Assembly (NCBI GenBank): GCA_040757065.1
Contig: JBFLXR010000029.1
Location: forward strand, 1-13,039
Reading direction: 5' to 3'
Origin: JBFLXR01 sp040757065
GTDB taxonomy: Bacteria; Pseudomonadota; Gammaproteobacteria; Burkholderiales; Gallionellaceae
DNA: 13,039 bases
The notes below the pieces were generated by a model. That model was not told where the DNA came from, did no database searches, and saw only the letters and a list, made by a program, of their open reading frames with translations. This document shows, in pieces, positions 6,054-13,039 of the stretch; the first letter of the stretch is position 1, and every line of letters begins with the position of its first letter. Made by a program: the position numbers and the translations under genes.

Positions 6054-7964
6054 GTGAGCCGCCGCCGCGTCGAAATGCGCAATCACCTGCGGGAGTTGTA
6101 TTACTTTCGCACCCGGCTGGCCGTCAGCGTGGCTTTTGTGCTGGTGCTGATGTTTGCACTGCTGCTGCGCTTTGTATATCTGCAAGTGTGGAAGCACGAC
6201 TACTTTCACACCATGGCGGAAAACAACCGCATTTCCATTGTGCCGACGGTGCCGAACCGGGGATTGATTCTTGACCGCAACGGGGTGGTGCTGGCGCACA
6301 ACTATTCGGCCTACACGCTGGAGATTACGCCCAGCAAGGCCGGCGATCTGGAAGAAACCATCAACGAACTGGCGAAGATCGTCGAGATTCAGCCGAAAGA
6401 CCGCAAACGCTTTAAGCGCTTGCTGGCGGAAAGCAAGAATTTCGAGACGCTGCCGATTCGCAACCGGCTGAGCGATGAGGAAGTGGCGCGCTTCGCCGCG
6501 CAGCGCTTCCGTTTCCCCGGCGTGGAAATCAAAGCGCGTCTGTTCCGCGAATATCCGTTCCGCGAGGCGACCTCGCACCTGATCGGCTACATCGGCCGCA
6601 TCACCGAAAAAGATAAAGAAAAACTCGAAGAAGACGAGCAGCTCGCCAACTATCGCGGCTCGGACTACATCGGCAAAACCGGGCTGGAGCAAAGCTACGA
6701 GAATGCACTGCACGGACTGACCGGGGTGGAGCAGGTCGAAGTGGATGCGGGCGGGCGCGGGGTGCGGGTGTTGTCGCGGACGTCGCCGCGCTCGGGCGAC
6801 AATCTGGTGCTGTCGCTGGATATGAAGCTGCAAGAGGTGGCGGAAAAGGCTTTCGGCAATTACCGCGGCGCGCTGGTGGCGATCGATCCGACTAACGGCG
6901 AAGTGCTGGCTTTCGTCAGCAAGCCCGGCTACGACACCAATTTGTTTATCGACGGCATCGACAGCGACAGCTACAGCGAGTTGATCGGTTCGCCGGATCG
7001 TCCGCTGACCAACCGGGCGCTGCACGGTATGTATCCGCCCGGCTCGACCATCAAGCCGTTCATGGCGCTGGCCGGGCTGACCTACGGCAAACGCTCGCCC
7101 AGCTACACCATTCCCGATCCCGGCTATTACATGCTGCCGGGTAGCAGCCATCAGTACCGCGACTGGAAAAAAGGCGGTCACGGCAGCGTGGATTTGTTCC
7201 GCTCCATCGTGGTGTCGTGCGATACCTATTACTACGGGCTGGCGGTCGATCTGGGCATCGACAATATGCACAGCTTTTTGTCGCAATTCGGTTTCGGCAA
7301 AAAGACCGGTATCGACCTGAACGGTGAGGTGTCCGGCTTGCTGCCCTCGCAGGAATGGAAGGAAAAACGCTTCAAACAAAAATGGTTCGCCGGGGATAGC
7401 GTCTCGGTCGGTATCGGGCAAGGCTACAATCTGGTGACGCCGATGCAATTGGCCTATGCCACGGCGGTGCTGGCCAACGATGGCGTCGGCTTCCGTCCGC
7501 ATTTGGTGCGGCAGATACAGCGCAGCATCGACGGCAAGACCGAAACCATCGAAGTGAAGCCGGAGCCGGGGGTACAACTGAACCCCGAGCATGTGGCGCT
7601 GGTGAAGAGTGCGATGATTGCCGTCACTCAGCCGGGCGGTACCGCCGCCGTGGCCGGGGCGGGTGCGCCGTACACGTTTGCCGGCAAAACCGGCACGGCG
7701 CAGGTGGTAGGCATTAAGCAAGGGCAGCAATACAATGCCGGTGCGCTGTCCGAGCGGCACCGCGACCATGCGTGGTTCATGGCGTTCGCCCCGGCAGACA
7801 AGCCGCGCATTGCGATTGCGGTGCTGGCGGAAAACGGCGGTCACGGCGGTTCGACCGCTGCGCCGATTGCGCGTAAGGTGTTCGATTATTATCTGACGGG
7901 CAAGCAGCCGGAGCCGCTGCCCGATCAAGGCGGGGATGATGGAGACGCAACAGACGAAGATTGA
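6054..7964 (+). CDS. mrdA: Penicillin-binding protein 2 (elongation-specific transpeptidase)
   Basis: PBP2 is the class B D,D-transpeptidase that cross-links new glycan made by RodA during sidewall growth. The 636-residue product has a single N-terminal membrane anchor (about residues 22-45), the pedestal/dimerisation region with the PNRGLILDRNG motif near residue 67, and a C-terminal transpeptidase domain. All three catalytic motifs are present: Ser331-x-x-Lys334 (STIK), Ser388-Cys-Asp390, and Lys545-Thr-Gly547. These positions nearly equal those of E. coli PBP2, and S-x-D in place of S-x-N is usual for this subfamily. The GTG start follows CAGGAG (6044-6049). The 3' end overlaps rodA by 29 nt, so the transpeptidase and its partner polymerase are tightly coupled. 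Confidence 0.97.
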   Translation: MSRRRVEMRNHLRELYYFRTRLAVSVAFVLVLMFALLLRFVYLQVWKHDYFHTMAENNRISIVPTVPNRGLILDRNGVVLAHNYSAYTLEITPSKAGDLEETINELAKIVEIQPKDRKRFKRLLAESKNFETLPIRNRLSDEEVARFAAQRFRFPGVEIKARLFREYPFREATSHLIGYIGRITEKDKEKLEEDEQLANYRGSDYIGKTGLEQSYENALHGLTGVEQVEVDAGGRGVRVLSRTSPRSGDNLVLSLDMKLQEVAEKAFGNYRGALVAIDPTNGEVLAFVSKPGYDTNLFIDGIDSDSYSELIGSPDRPLTNRALHGMYPPGSTIKPFMALAGLTYGKRSPSYTIPDPGYYMLPGSSHQYRDWKKGGHGSVDLFRSIVVSCDTYYYGLAVDLGIDNMHSFLSQFGFGKKTGIDLNGEVSGLLPSQEWKEKRFKQKWFAGDSVSVGIGQGYNLVTPMQLAYATAVLANDGVGFRPHLVRQIQRSIDGKTETIEVKPEPGVQLNPEHVALVKSAMIAVTQPGGTAAVAGAGAPYTFAGKTGTAQVVGIKQGQQYNAGALSERHRDHAWFMAFAPADKPRIAIAVLAENGGHGGSTAAPIARKVFDYYLTGKQPEPLPDQGGDDGDATDED

Positions 7965-9051
7965 GCGTTTCAAGCGCAGACTGGTCGCGCACATCGATCC
8001 GGTGCTGCTGGCAGCGATCGGTCTGCTGATGTTCGTCAGTCTGGTGGTGCTGTACAGCGCCAGCGACGGCAACTGGGGGCGTGTCGGCGGGCAGGCGGCG
8101 AATATTCTGGTCGGCCTGACGGTGATGTGGCTGGTGGCGAACATGCCGTTGCACTATCTGCAACGCACAGCCTTGCCGCTGTATATCCTCGGCATGCTGC
8201 TGCTGATCGGGGTGGCGCTGTTCGGCGAAATCAGCCACGGCGCGCGGCGCTGGCTGAACATCGGCGTGGCGACTATTCAGCCGTCCGAGCTGATGAAGAT
8301 TGCCGTGCCGCTGATGATGGCGTGGTATTTCGAGCGTCACGAGGCGACGCTGACCCTGAAGAATTACTTTGTGGCGAGTTTGCTGCTGCTGATGCCGGTG
8401 GGACTGATTGCGCGCCAGCCGGATCTCGGTACGGCGATTCTGATTAGCGCCAGCGGTTTTTACGTGCTGTTCCTCGCCGGGCTGAGCTGGCGCATCATCG
8501 GCGGGCTGGCCGCGGCGGCCGCGGCGGCCGCGCCTTTCATGTGGAACATGCTGCACGATTATCAGCGCCACCGTATTCTGATGCTGCTCGACCCGATGCA
8601 AGATGCGCTGGGCAAGGGCTACCACACCATTCAGGGGATGGTGGCGGTCGGTTCCGGCGGGGTGCTGGGCAAGGGTTATATGAATGGCACACAGACCCAC
8701 CTGGATTTCCTGCCAGAGCGCACCACCGACTTTATTTTCGCGGTGTATTCGGAAGAGTTCGGGCTGGTCGGCAACCTGATTCTGATTGCGCTGTATCTGT
8801 TCGTGATTACGCGCGGCTTTATGATTACCGCCAATGCCTCGACGTATTTCACCCGGCTGATGGCGGGCAGCATTACGCTGACTTTCTTCACCTACGCCTT
8901 CGTGAACATGGGGATGGTGAGCGGCATTCTGCCGGTGGTGGGCGTGCCGTTGCCGCTGGTGAGCTACGGCGGCACATCCATGCTCACCTTGTTGCTCGGA
9001 TTTGGTATCCTGATGAGCGTAGAAACCCACAAGAAACTGGTCAAAACCTGA
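7936..9051 (+). CDS. rodA: Peptidoglycan glycosyltransferase RodA (SEDS family)
   Basis: RodA (MrdB) polymerises lipid II into glycan strands together with PBP2. The product of 371 residues is highly hydrophobic, with about ten predicted membrane segments. It carries SEDS hallmarks: GARRWLNIG followed by QPSELMKIA, QPDLGTAIL, and the extracellular-loop motif PERTTDFIFAVYSEEFG, whose Asp265 corresponds to the essential Asp262 of E. coli RodA. The C-terminal PLPLVSYGGTSML is also diagnostic and separates the SEDS family from other flippases. Two adjacent ATG codons (7936 and 7939) follow AAGGCGGGG; either may be used. An eight-alanine run at residues 192-199 is a local peculiarity. The start lies inside the last 29 nt of mrdA. 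Confidence 0.97.
   Translation: MMETQQTKIERFKRRLVAHIDPVLLAAIGLLMFVSLVVLYSASDGNWGRVGGQAANILVGLTVMWLVANMPLHYLQRTALPLYILGMLLLIGVALFGEISHGARRWLNIGVATIQPSELMKIAVPLMMAWYFERHEATLTLKNYFVASLLLLMPVGLIARQPDLGTAILISASGFYVLFLAGLSWRIIGGLAAAAAAAAPFMWNMLHDYQRHRILMLLDPMQDALGKGYHTIQGMVAVGSGGVLGKGYMNGTQTHLDFLPERTTDFIFAVYSEEFGLVGNLILIALYLFVITRGFMITANASTYFTRLMAGSITLTFFTYAFVNMGMVSGILPVVGVPLPLVSYGGTSMLTLLLGFGILMSVETHKKLVKT
8509..8532 (+). repeat. Short GC-only tandem repeat encoding eight alanines in RodA
   Basis: The 9-bp unit GCCGCGGCG occurs two and two-thirds times in a row, giving eight consecutive Ala codons in a membrane segment of RodA. The tract contains only G and C and is strongly self-complementary. 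The reading frame is kept because the unit is a multiple of three. Confidence 0.8.
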
Positions 9052-9072
9052 TCGAACCCACAAGGAGCGGAT

Positions 9073-10098
9073 ATGAACTGGCGGTTAACCGGCACGATGG
9101 CATTGGCAGTGATTCTGGCGGCGTGTTCCAGCGCACCCGAGCGTAAGACGACTGCGCCTGCGCAGGGGCCGAAGATGCGTCCGGTGACCGTTCTGCCGGG
9201 CGGCGGGGGCTATCTGTCGGGCGACGGCCCCGGCGCGGAAGTGCCGGACAATCTCGATAGCCTGCCGGATGCCGTGCCGCGCACCGAGCCGCTGCACAAA
9301 TACGCCAACCGCCCCTATGTGGCGCTCGGCAAGACCTACACTCCGGTTACCGAACTCGGCAAATATAAAAAGCGCGGGATCGCCTCGTGGTACGGGAAAA
9401 AATTTCACGGTCAGCGCACTTCCACCGGCGAGGTGTACGATATGTTCGGCATGACGGCCGCGCACACCGTACTGCCGGTGCCCAGCTATGCCCGCGTGAC
9501 CAATCTCGCCAACGGCAAGTCGGTGATCGTGCGGGTAAACGACCGCGGCCCGTTCCTGCACGAGCGGGTGATCGATCTGTCCTACGCCGCTGCGCATAAG
9601 CTCGGCATCATCGGCAACGGCAGCGAGCAAGTCGAAGTAGAAAGCCTGATTCCGGGTGCCGGGGCGGGGCAAGTCGCTGCGGCTCCGGCTGCCGAGCCGG
9701 CACCCGCACCTGCCGCTGTGACTGCGCCGGTCAGCGTGCAAGTGGCCGACCTGCCGTTGCCGGATGTGCCGGTCGCCGCGCCCGTTGCAATGCCGACCGC
9801 TGCGCCAATCGTAACACCCGCGGCGGCTCCTGCCGCAACAGTTGCCCCCGCGCCTGCGCGCGCCGGTTATTATTTGCAACTGGGCGCGTTTAAATCCGGC
9901 GCCGGGGCGGAAAGCTTCCTCGCCCATCTGAAAGATGAATTCGGCGACAGCGGTCAGCCGCTCGGCTCGCGTACGCAAGACGGCATTACTCGCGTGCATG
10001 CCGGGCCGTATGCCAGCGTGGAAGAAGCGCGCGCCGCTTCCGACAAGCTGAAGGCCAAACTCGGCTTTAAGCCGCTGCTGCGGCAGTATAAAGACTGA
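9073..10098 (+). CDS. rlpA: RlpA septal/peptidoglycan lytic transglycosylase lipoprotein with SPOR domain
   Basis: RlpA is a periplasmic lipoprotein; the Pseudomonas aeruginosa member cleaves glycan strands lacking stem peptides. The 341-residue product begins with a lipoprotein signal (lipobox LAAC, Cys18 predicted to be lipidated). The double-psi beta-barrel domain spans about residues 98-190 and includes Glu120, His131 (AAHTVLP) and Asp157 (VNDRGPF), which as I recall are the active-site positions of the P. aeruginosa enzyme. An Ala/Pro-rich linker (about 195-262) leads to a C-terminal SPOR domain (about 265-341, from GYYLQLGAF), which binds denuded glycan. Catalytic activity is therefore expected, unlike E. 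coli RlpA, where none was found. AAGGAG (9062-9067) precedes the ATG. It lies 21 nt after rodA and 9 nt before the next gene. Confidence 0.95.
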   Translation: MNWRLTGTMALAVILAACSSAPERKTTAPAQGPKMRPVTVLPGGGGYLSGDGPGAEVPDNLDSLPDAVPRTEPLHKYANRPYVALGKTYTPVTELGKYKKRGIASWYGKKFHGQRTSTGEVYDMFGMTAAHTVLPVPSYARVTNLANGKSVIVRVNDRGPFLHERVIDLSYAAAHKLGIIGNGSEQVEVESLIPGAGAGQVAAAPAAEPAPAPAAVTAPVSVQVADLPLPDVPVAAPVAMPTAAPIVTPAAAPAATVAPAPARAGYYLQLGAFKSGAGAESFLAHLKDEFGDSGQPLGSRTQDGITRVHAGPYASVEEARAASDKLKAKLGFKPLLRQYKD

Positions 10099-10107
10099 GG
10101 GGAGCAT

Positions 10108-10521
10108 ATGCGCGACCGACTGAATCTGACCGCGTTGCAAAATGCCGTGCAGCGTCTGGACGAAGGCTGGGAGCGGTATCGCCTGGATATTTCCGATGCG
10201 CAGATCCGCGACGGGCTGATACAGCGTTTCGAATTCACTTACGAAATCAGCCATAAAATGCTCAAGCGCTATCTCGAACTGGCCTCGGCCAATCCGGCGC
10301 AATACGATGAAATGGCCTTCGCCGATCTGGTGCGTTCCGGTTGCGAGCAGGGCTTGTTGCGCGGCGACTGGACGGATTGGAAGCTGTACCGCGAAATGCG
10401 CAGTAAGACCAGCCATACTTACGATGAGGCAGTTGCGCAGGAGGTGGTCGAGCGCATTCCGGCGTTTCTGGGGGAAGCCCGTTTTCTGCTGGCGAAATTG
10501 CAGGAGCGGACTGCGGCATGA
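10108..10521 (+). CDS. HI0074-family HEPN protein (nucleotidyltransferase substrate-binding partner)
   Basis: This 137-residue all-helical protein resembles Haemophilus HI0074, described as the substrate-binding partner of a minimal nucleotidyltransferase. Diagnostic features are the RDGLIQRFEFTYEISHKMLKRYL helix region near residues 34-56 and the motif Arg98-x4-His103-x-Tyr105 (RSKTSHTY followed by DEA). That R-x4-H-x-Y pattern is the putative RNase site of HEPN toxins, and its Tyr is the residue AMPylated by MntA in the related HepT–MntA system. Here the motif is intact. The ATG follows GGGGAG (10099-10104) only 9 nt after rlpA, and its stop overlaps the next gene by 4 nt (ATGA). Toxin activity is an inference; the HI0074 branch may instead be a non-toxic subunit. 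Confidence 0.9.
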   Translation: MRDRLNLTALQNAVQRLDEGWERYRLDISDAQIRDGLIQRFEFTYEISHKMLKRYLELASANPAQYDEMAFADLVRSGCEQGLLRGDWTDWKLYREMRSKTSHTYDEAVAQEVVERIPAFLGEARFLLAKLQERTAA

Positions 10522-10829
10522 GCGCCCTCCCGCTCGCCGTGCGCCCGGAAGAATGGGCCATCGTCCGCGGGATCCTGCAACGCTTGGCGGCGGGACGCGA
10601 AGTCTGGGCATTCGGCTCGCGGGCGCGGGGGACGCCGAAACCCTATTCCGATCTGGATTTGGCGATACTCGGCGACGCACCGCTGCCGCTGGATGCGCTG
10701 GCAGCCTTACGCGAGGCGTTTACCGAATCCGACTTACCCTATAAGGTCGATGTGATCGACTGGGCGGCGGTTGCGCCCGAATTTCGTCGCGTGATCGAAG
10801 CGGGGCATGTGGCGCTGGATTTGAAGTAG
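10518..10829 (+). CDS. HI0073/MNT-family minimal nucleotidyltransferase
   Basis: This 103-residue protein is a minimal nucleotidyltransferase of the polymerase-beta superfamily. It has the catalytic GS-x10-DxD arrangement: Gly33-Ser34 (WAFGSRARG), then Asp45 and Asp47 (SDLDLAIL), with Asp78 in the VDVIDW strand as the likely third metal-binding acid. All residues needed for nucleotide transfer seem present. Members of this family pair with HEPN proteins; in Shewanella MntA the enzyme neutralises its HEPN toxin by adding AMP units to a Tyr. It overlaps the HEPN gene by 4 nt (ATGA), implying coupled synthesis at a set ratio. It is the last plus-strand gene and stops 22 bp from the converging gene. 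No terminator is visible after it. Confidence 0.92.
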   Translation: MSALPLAVRPEEWAIVRGILQRLAAGREVWAFGSRARGTPKPYSDLDLAILGDAPLPLDALAALREAFTESDLPYKVDVIDWAAVAPEFRRVIEAGHVALDLK

Positions 10830-10851
10830 AGCGTCATCACGCCCCGGCGAC

Positions 10852-11466
10852 CTAATTCCGTTCTTCCGGCGGCACGGCGCTGTCTTCCTGCTGCAATTCG
10901 TCGCGCAGCTTATCGATGCGGGTGTATAAATCGCCGGCATCGCCGTAATCGAGGAAGCGCGCATAGTGCGCATGGTGTCCGGCCAGTTTGCGCGCATGTT
11001 TGATCGGGCAGAAATATTGCTCGGTGCGGGCGGCGATTTCGCGGGCATAGGCGATCAGTCCGTTGGCGTAGGAGCAGAACAGGCAGTTCAGTTTCTCGAA
11101 AATGTTGAGATAGGCCAGAAAGCGGTGGTCGAAGTCGATGTAGTCGCCCCGCTTCACTTTGCGGATGCCGTAGATCGGAAAGCAGATAAACTGGTACAGC
11201 GATACGCTGAGGTCGAGCAGTACCAGCGGCAGAAACATGCCGTAGATCACCGGCAAGGTGAGCAGATCGCGCGGGCGGATGGTGAGTATCCAGCGCAACA
11301 GTCCGGTACGCAAACGGCGGTGGGCGAGGCGGATATTGCGCTCGAATTCGATCCGCCGTCCTTTGATTTCGTACAGCAAGCGCTTTTGCTGTTCTTGCAG
11401 CGCGCTTTGCAGTTCTTCTTCCAGTGCGCTGATTTGTTCCAGCAAATGCCGTATGCGTTCGTTCAT
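10852..11466 (-). CDS. Uncharacterised membrane protein with coiled coil and CxxC…CPxKH motif
   Basis: I cannot assign a function, though the motif region resembles conserved hypothetical proteins of proteobacteria. The 204-residue product starts with a Leu/Glu/Gln-rich probable coiled coil (about residues 7-33), then a basic stretch with many Arg (37-66), a hydrophobic region at about 68-101 long enough for one or two membrane segments, and a soluble part. That part holds Cys128-x2-Cys131 and, 22 residues on, Cys153-Pro-Ile-Lys-His157 within conserved-looking surroundings (NGLIAYAREIAARTEQYF). These four residues could bind a metal, or the CxxC could be redox active. The C-terminus is acidic. 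The ATG has an AGGGAT ribosome binding site. It lies 66 bp after the EAL gene on the same strand and may share its transcript. Confidence 0.82.
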   Translation of the reverse strand: MNERIRHLLEQISALEEELQSALQEQQKRLLYEIKGRRIEFERNIRLAHRRLRTGLLRWILTIRPRDLLTLPVIYGMFLPLVLLDLSVSLYQFICFPIYGIRKVKRGDYIDFDHRFLAYLNIFEKLNCLFCSYANGLIAYAREIAARTEQYFCPIKHARKLAGHHAHYARFLDYGDAGDLYTRIDKLRDELQQEDSAVPPEERN

Positions 11467-11532
11467 CGCTATCCCTTTTTCGGCGAAATGCCGTCTTCAA
11501 GTGCAGACATCAAAAGCCCGGCGGCGCGGGTG

Positions 11533-13039
11533 TCAGTCGTGCGCGTGTAGCATACGCTCGAAGGCTTCCGGCGGTACCGGGCGGGAGAACAGGTAGCCTT
11601 GCGCATAGTCGCAGCCCGCAGCTTTGAGTATGGCATGCTGCTCTTCGGTTTCCACCCCTTCAGCGATGACTTTCAGACCGATGGTGTGCGCCATCACGAT
11701 AATTGCTTCGACCAGCGCCAGATCGGCGGCGCTGTTATGCAGGTTGCTGACGAAGGCGCGGTCGATTTTCAGGTAGTCGATATCGAATTTTTGCAGATAG
11801 GCCAGCGAGGAATAGCCGGTGCCGAAGTCGTCGATAGCGACCTCGACGCCCGCCTCGCGGAAAGCTATTAGTTCGTTGCGGATGTCGGCCTCGGCGTTCA
11901 GCAGCAAGCCCTCGGTGATTTCGATCACCACGCTGTCGCCGGACAGGCCGAGGGTCTGCAAATCGTTCAGCCATGACTTGTGCTGGATGTTAAGGCGGCG
12001 GAACTGTACCGGCGAGCGGTTGATGCTGATCTGGAAGGTGGGGTCGAGCCGCGCACGCCAATCGGCGGCTTGCTGTGCGGCCTGCCGGTATACCCAGTCG
12101 CCGATTTCGACGATTAGTCCGCTTTCTTCTGCTACCGGAATGAATTGCGCCGGACCGACCGTGCCCAGCTCCGGGTGTGTCCAGCGCAGCAGCGCCTCGG
12201 CTTTGCGGATACGGCCGGTCGTTAGCTCGACGATGGGCTGGTAATGTACGCTGAATTGATTCAGTTTGAGCGCATTGCGCAGATCTGCCAGCAGGCGCAT
12301 GCGCTGCTGCGCCGCTTCCTGCAATTCGGCAGTGAAGTAGCTGTAGCGGTTGCGCCCGCGGTTTTTCGACAGATACATCGCCTGATCGGCATTCTTCATC
12401 AGTGCGGCCGCATTGTCGGCATCGGTCGGGTACAGCGTGATACCGATGCTGGCGGAAATATAGGCTTGATCGTTGTCGAGCTGGAAGGGTGCGATCAACT
12501 GGTCGATGATGCTTTGCGCAATACGTTCGGCATGCAGCGGATGTTCCAGATCGGGCAGGATAGCTCCGAATTCGTCGCCGCCCAATCGCGCCACGGTGTC
12601 GTATTCGCGCAGGCAGCCGGTGATGCGCCGGGCCGCTTCTTCCAGCAGCCGGTCGCCGATGTCGTGACCCAGCGTGTCGTTGATTTCCTTGAAATTGTCG
12701 AGGTCGATGAACATCAGCGCAATCAGCTTGCCGCTGCGGTGCGCTTTTTTGATTTCATGTGCGAGGCGGTCGTTGAACAAGCGGCGGTTCGGCAGTTGGG
12801 TCAGCGGGTCGAAATTGGCCAGCGTCTCCAGATGCTGCTGGGTCTTTTTCAGCGGCGTGATGTCGGCGAATGCGCCGATGAAATTGGTCAACTCACCGTG
12901 CGCATTGCGCACTACGCCGATCGAGAGAATCTCGGCGAAGACTTCGCCGTTTTTCTTTTTGTTCCAAATTTCTCCGCGCCAGTGCCCGGTTCTCAGGAGG
13001 TTTTCCCACATGCCCTGATAGAAAGCGCTGTCCTGATTG
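11533..13039 (-). CDS. PAS–GGDEF–EAL cyclic-di-GMP signalling protein (5' part outside window)
   Basis: The frame stays open to the right edge, and the codons upstream of the ATG at 13011 (reading NQDSAFYQG) continue a PAS domain, so the true start lies outside. Visible order: the end of a PAS sensor with a PAC-like tail (GEIWNKKKNGEVFAEILSI to FADITPLKK), then GGDEF, then EAL. GGDEF is intact at 12582-12568, preceded by an RxxD inhibitory site (REYD) five residues earlier, so diguanylate cyclase activity with product inhibition is plausible. The phosphodiesterase domain keeps EALLRW (EAL at 12198-12190), the IEITEG glutamate, DDFGTGYSSL, LKIDRAF, AEGVETEEQ and QGYLFSRP, so c-di-GMP hydrolysis is also plausible. 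Which activity dominates cannot be read from sequence. An N-terminal membrane or additional sensor region may exist upstream. Confidence 0.95.
   Translation of the reverse strand, partial: NQDSAFYQGMWENLLRTGHWRGEIWNKKKNGEVFAEILSIGVVRNAHGELTNFIGAFADITPLKKTQQHLETLANFDPLTQLPNRRLFNDRLAHEIKKAHRSGKLIALMFIDLDNFKEINDTLGHDIGDRLLEEAARRITGCLREYDTVARLGGDEFGAILPDLEHPLHAERIAQSIIDQLIAPFQLDNDQAYISASIGITLYPTDADNAAALMKNADQAMYLSKNRGRNRYSYFTAELQEAAQQRMRLLADLRNALKLNQFSVHYQPIVELTTGRIRKAEALLRWTHPELGTVGPAQFIPVAEESGLIVEIGDWVYRQAAQQAADWRARLDPTFQISINRSPVQFRRLNIQHKSWLNDLQTLGLSGDSVVIEITEGLLLNAEADIRNELIAFREAGVEVAIDDFGTGYSSLAYLQKFDIDYLKIDRAFVSNLHNSAADLALVEAIIVMAHTIGLKVIAEGVETEEQHAILKAAGCDYAQGYLFSRPVPPEAFERMLHAHD

Noticed and set aside
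5835..8144. 769-codon minus-strand open frame opposite mreD, mrdA and rodA
   Set aside because: Spans three well-supported genes, and its product is His/Arg/Gln-rich, as expected from reading GC-rich coding DNA backwards.
7777..9063. 428-codon minus-strand open frame opposite rodA
   Set aside because: Same cause; the product is an implausible His/Gln-rich sequence.
9085..10680. 531-codon minus-strand open frame opposite rlpA and the HEPN gene
   Set aside because: Same cause; the Ala/Pro linker of rlpA reads as Gly/Arg-rich nonsense on this strand.
10910..11500. Alternative minus-strand frame overlapping the Cys-motif gene
   Set aside because: Arg-rich product without hydrophobic pattern; the 10852-11466 frame has a better start, a coiled coil, a membrane segment and a family-like motif.
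13009..13011. ATG as the true start of the GGDEF-EAL protein
   Set aside because: Upstream in-frame codons continue a PAS domain to the window edge and the ATG falls mid-domain, so it is internal.

Overview
The window looks like chromosomal DNA of a GC-rich Gram-negative bacterium, most likely a betaproteobacterium. A Gallionellaceae/Nitrosomonadales-type organism is a guess from gene order and protein flavour. The support is a gatCAB operon (used where Asn-tRNA and/or Gln-tRNA are made by transamidation) transcribed away from an mreBCD–PBP2–rodA–rlpA cell-elongation operon, plus an RlpA lipoprotein with a SPOR domain, which implies an outer membrane and periplasm.

Layout. Positions 1-125 hold the end of an insertion sequence: the first codons of an IS3-type transposase OrfA run off the left edge on the minus strand. 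Next to it is an intrinsic terminator (141-168) closing the minus-strand operon gatC-gatA-gatB (3407 down to 186). A 90-bp divergent spacer (3408-3497) must carry the gatC and mreB promoters, and the best -10 candidates for the two directions overlap. From 3498 to 10829 eight plus-strand genes follow closely: mreB, mreC, mreD, mrdA (PBP2), rodA, rlpA, then an HI0074-type HEPN protein and an HI0073-type minimal nucleotidyltransferase. Spacings are small, with 4-nt overlaps (mreC/mreD and the HEPN/nucleotidyltransferase pair) and a 29-nt overlap (mrdA/rodA). The one larger gap, mreB–mreC, contains a GC-rich hairpin. From 10852 to the right edge two minus-strand genes face this operon: a small membrane protein of unknown function with a coiled coil and a Cys-rich motif, and a PAS-GGDEF-EAL c-di-GMP enzyme cut by the window edge.

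How the genes work together. MreB filaments, MreC and MreD organise the elongation machine. RodA polymerises glycan strands and PBP2 cross-links them. RlpA is a periplasmic lytic transglycosylase of the same wall-growth context. GatCAB is translation housekeeping. The HEPN/nucleotidyltransferase pair is the least expected part of the plus-strand cluster: it has the signature residues of toxin–antitoxin-like HEPN–MNT modules and appears translationally joined to the end of the rod-shape operon, where related genomes often carry dacA. No CRISPR array, tRNA, rRNA or clearly new multi-gene system was seen. The best leads are that pair and the uncharacterised Cys-motif membrane protein.
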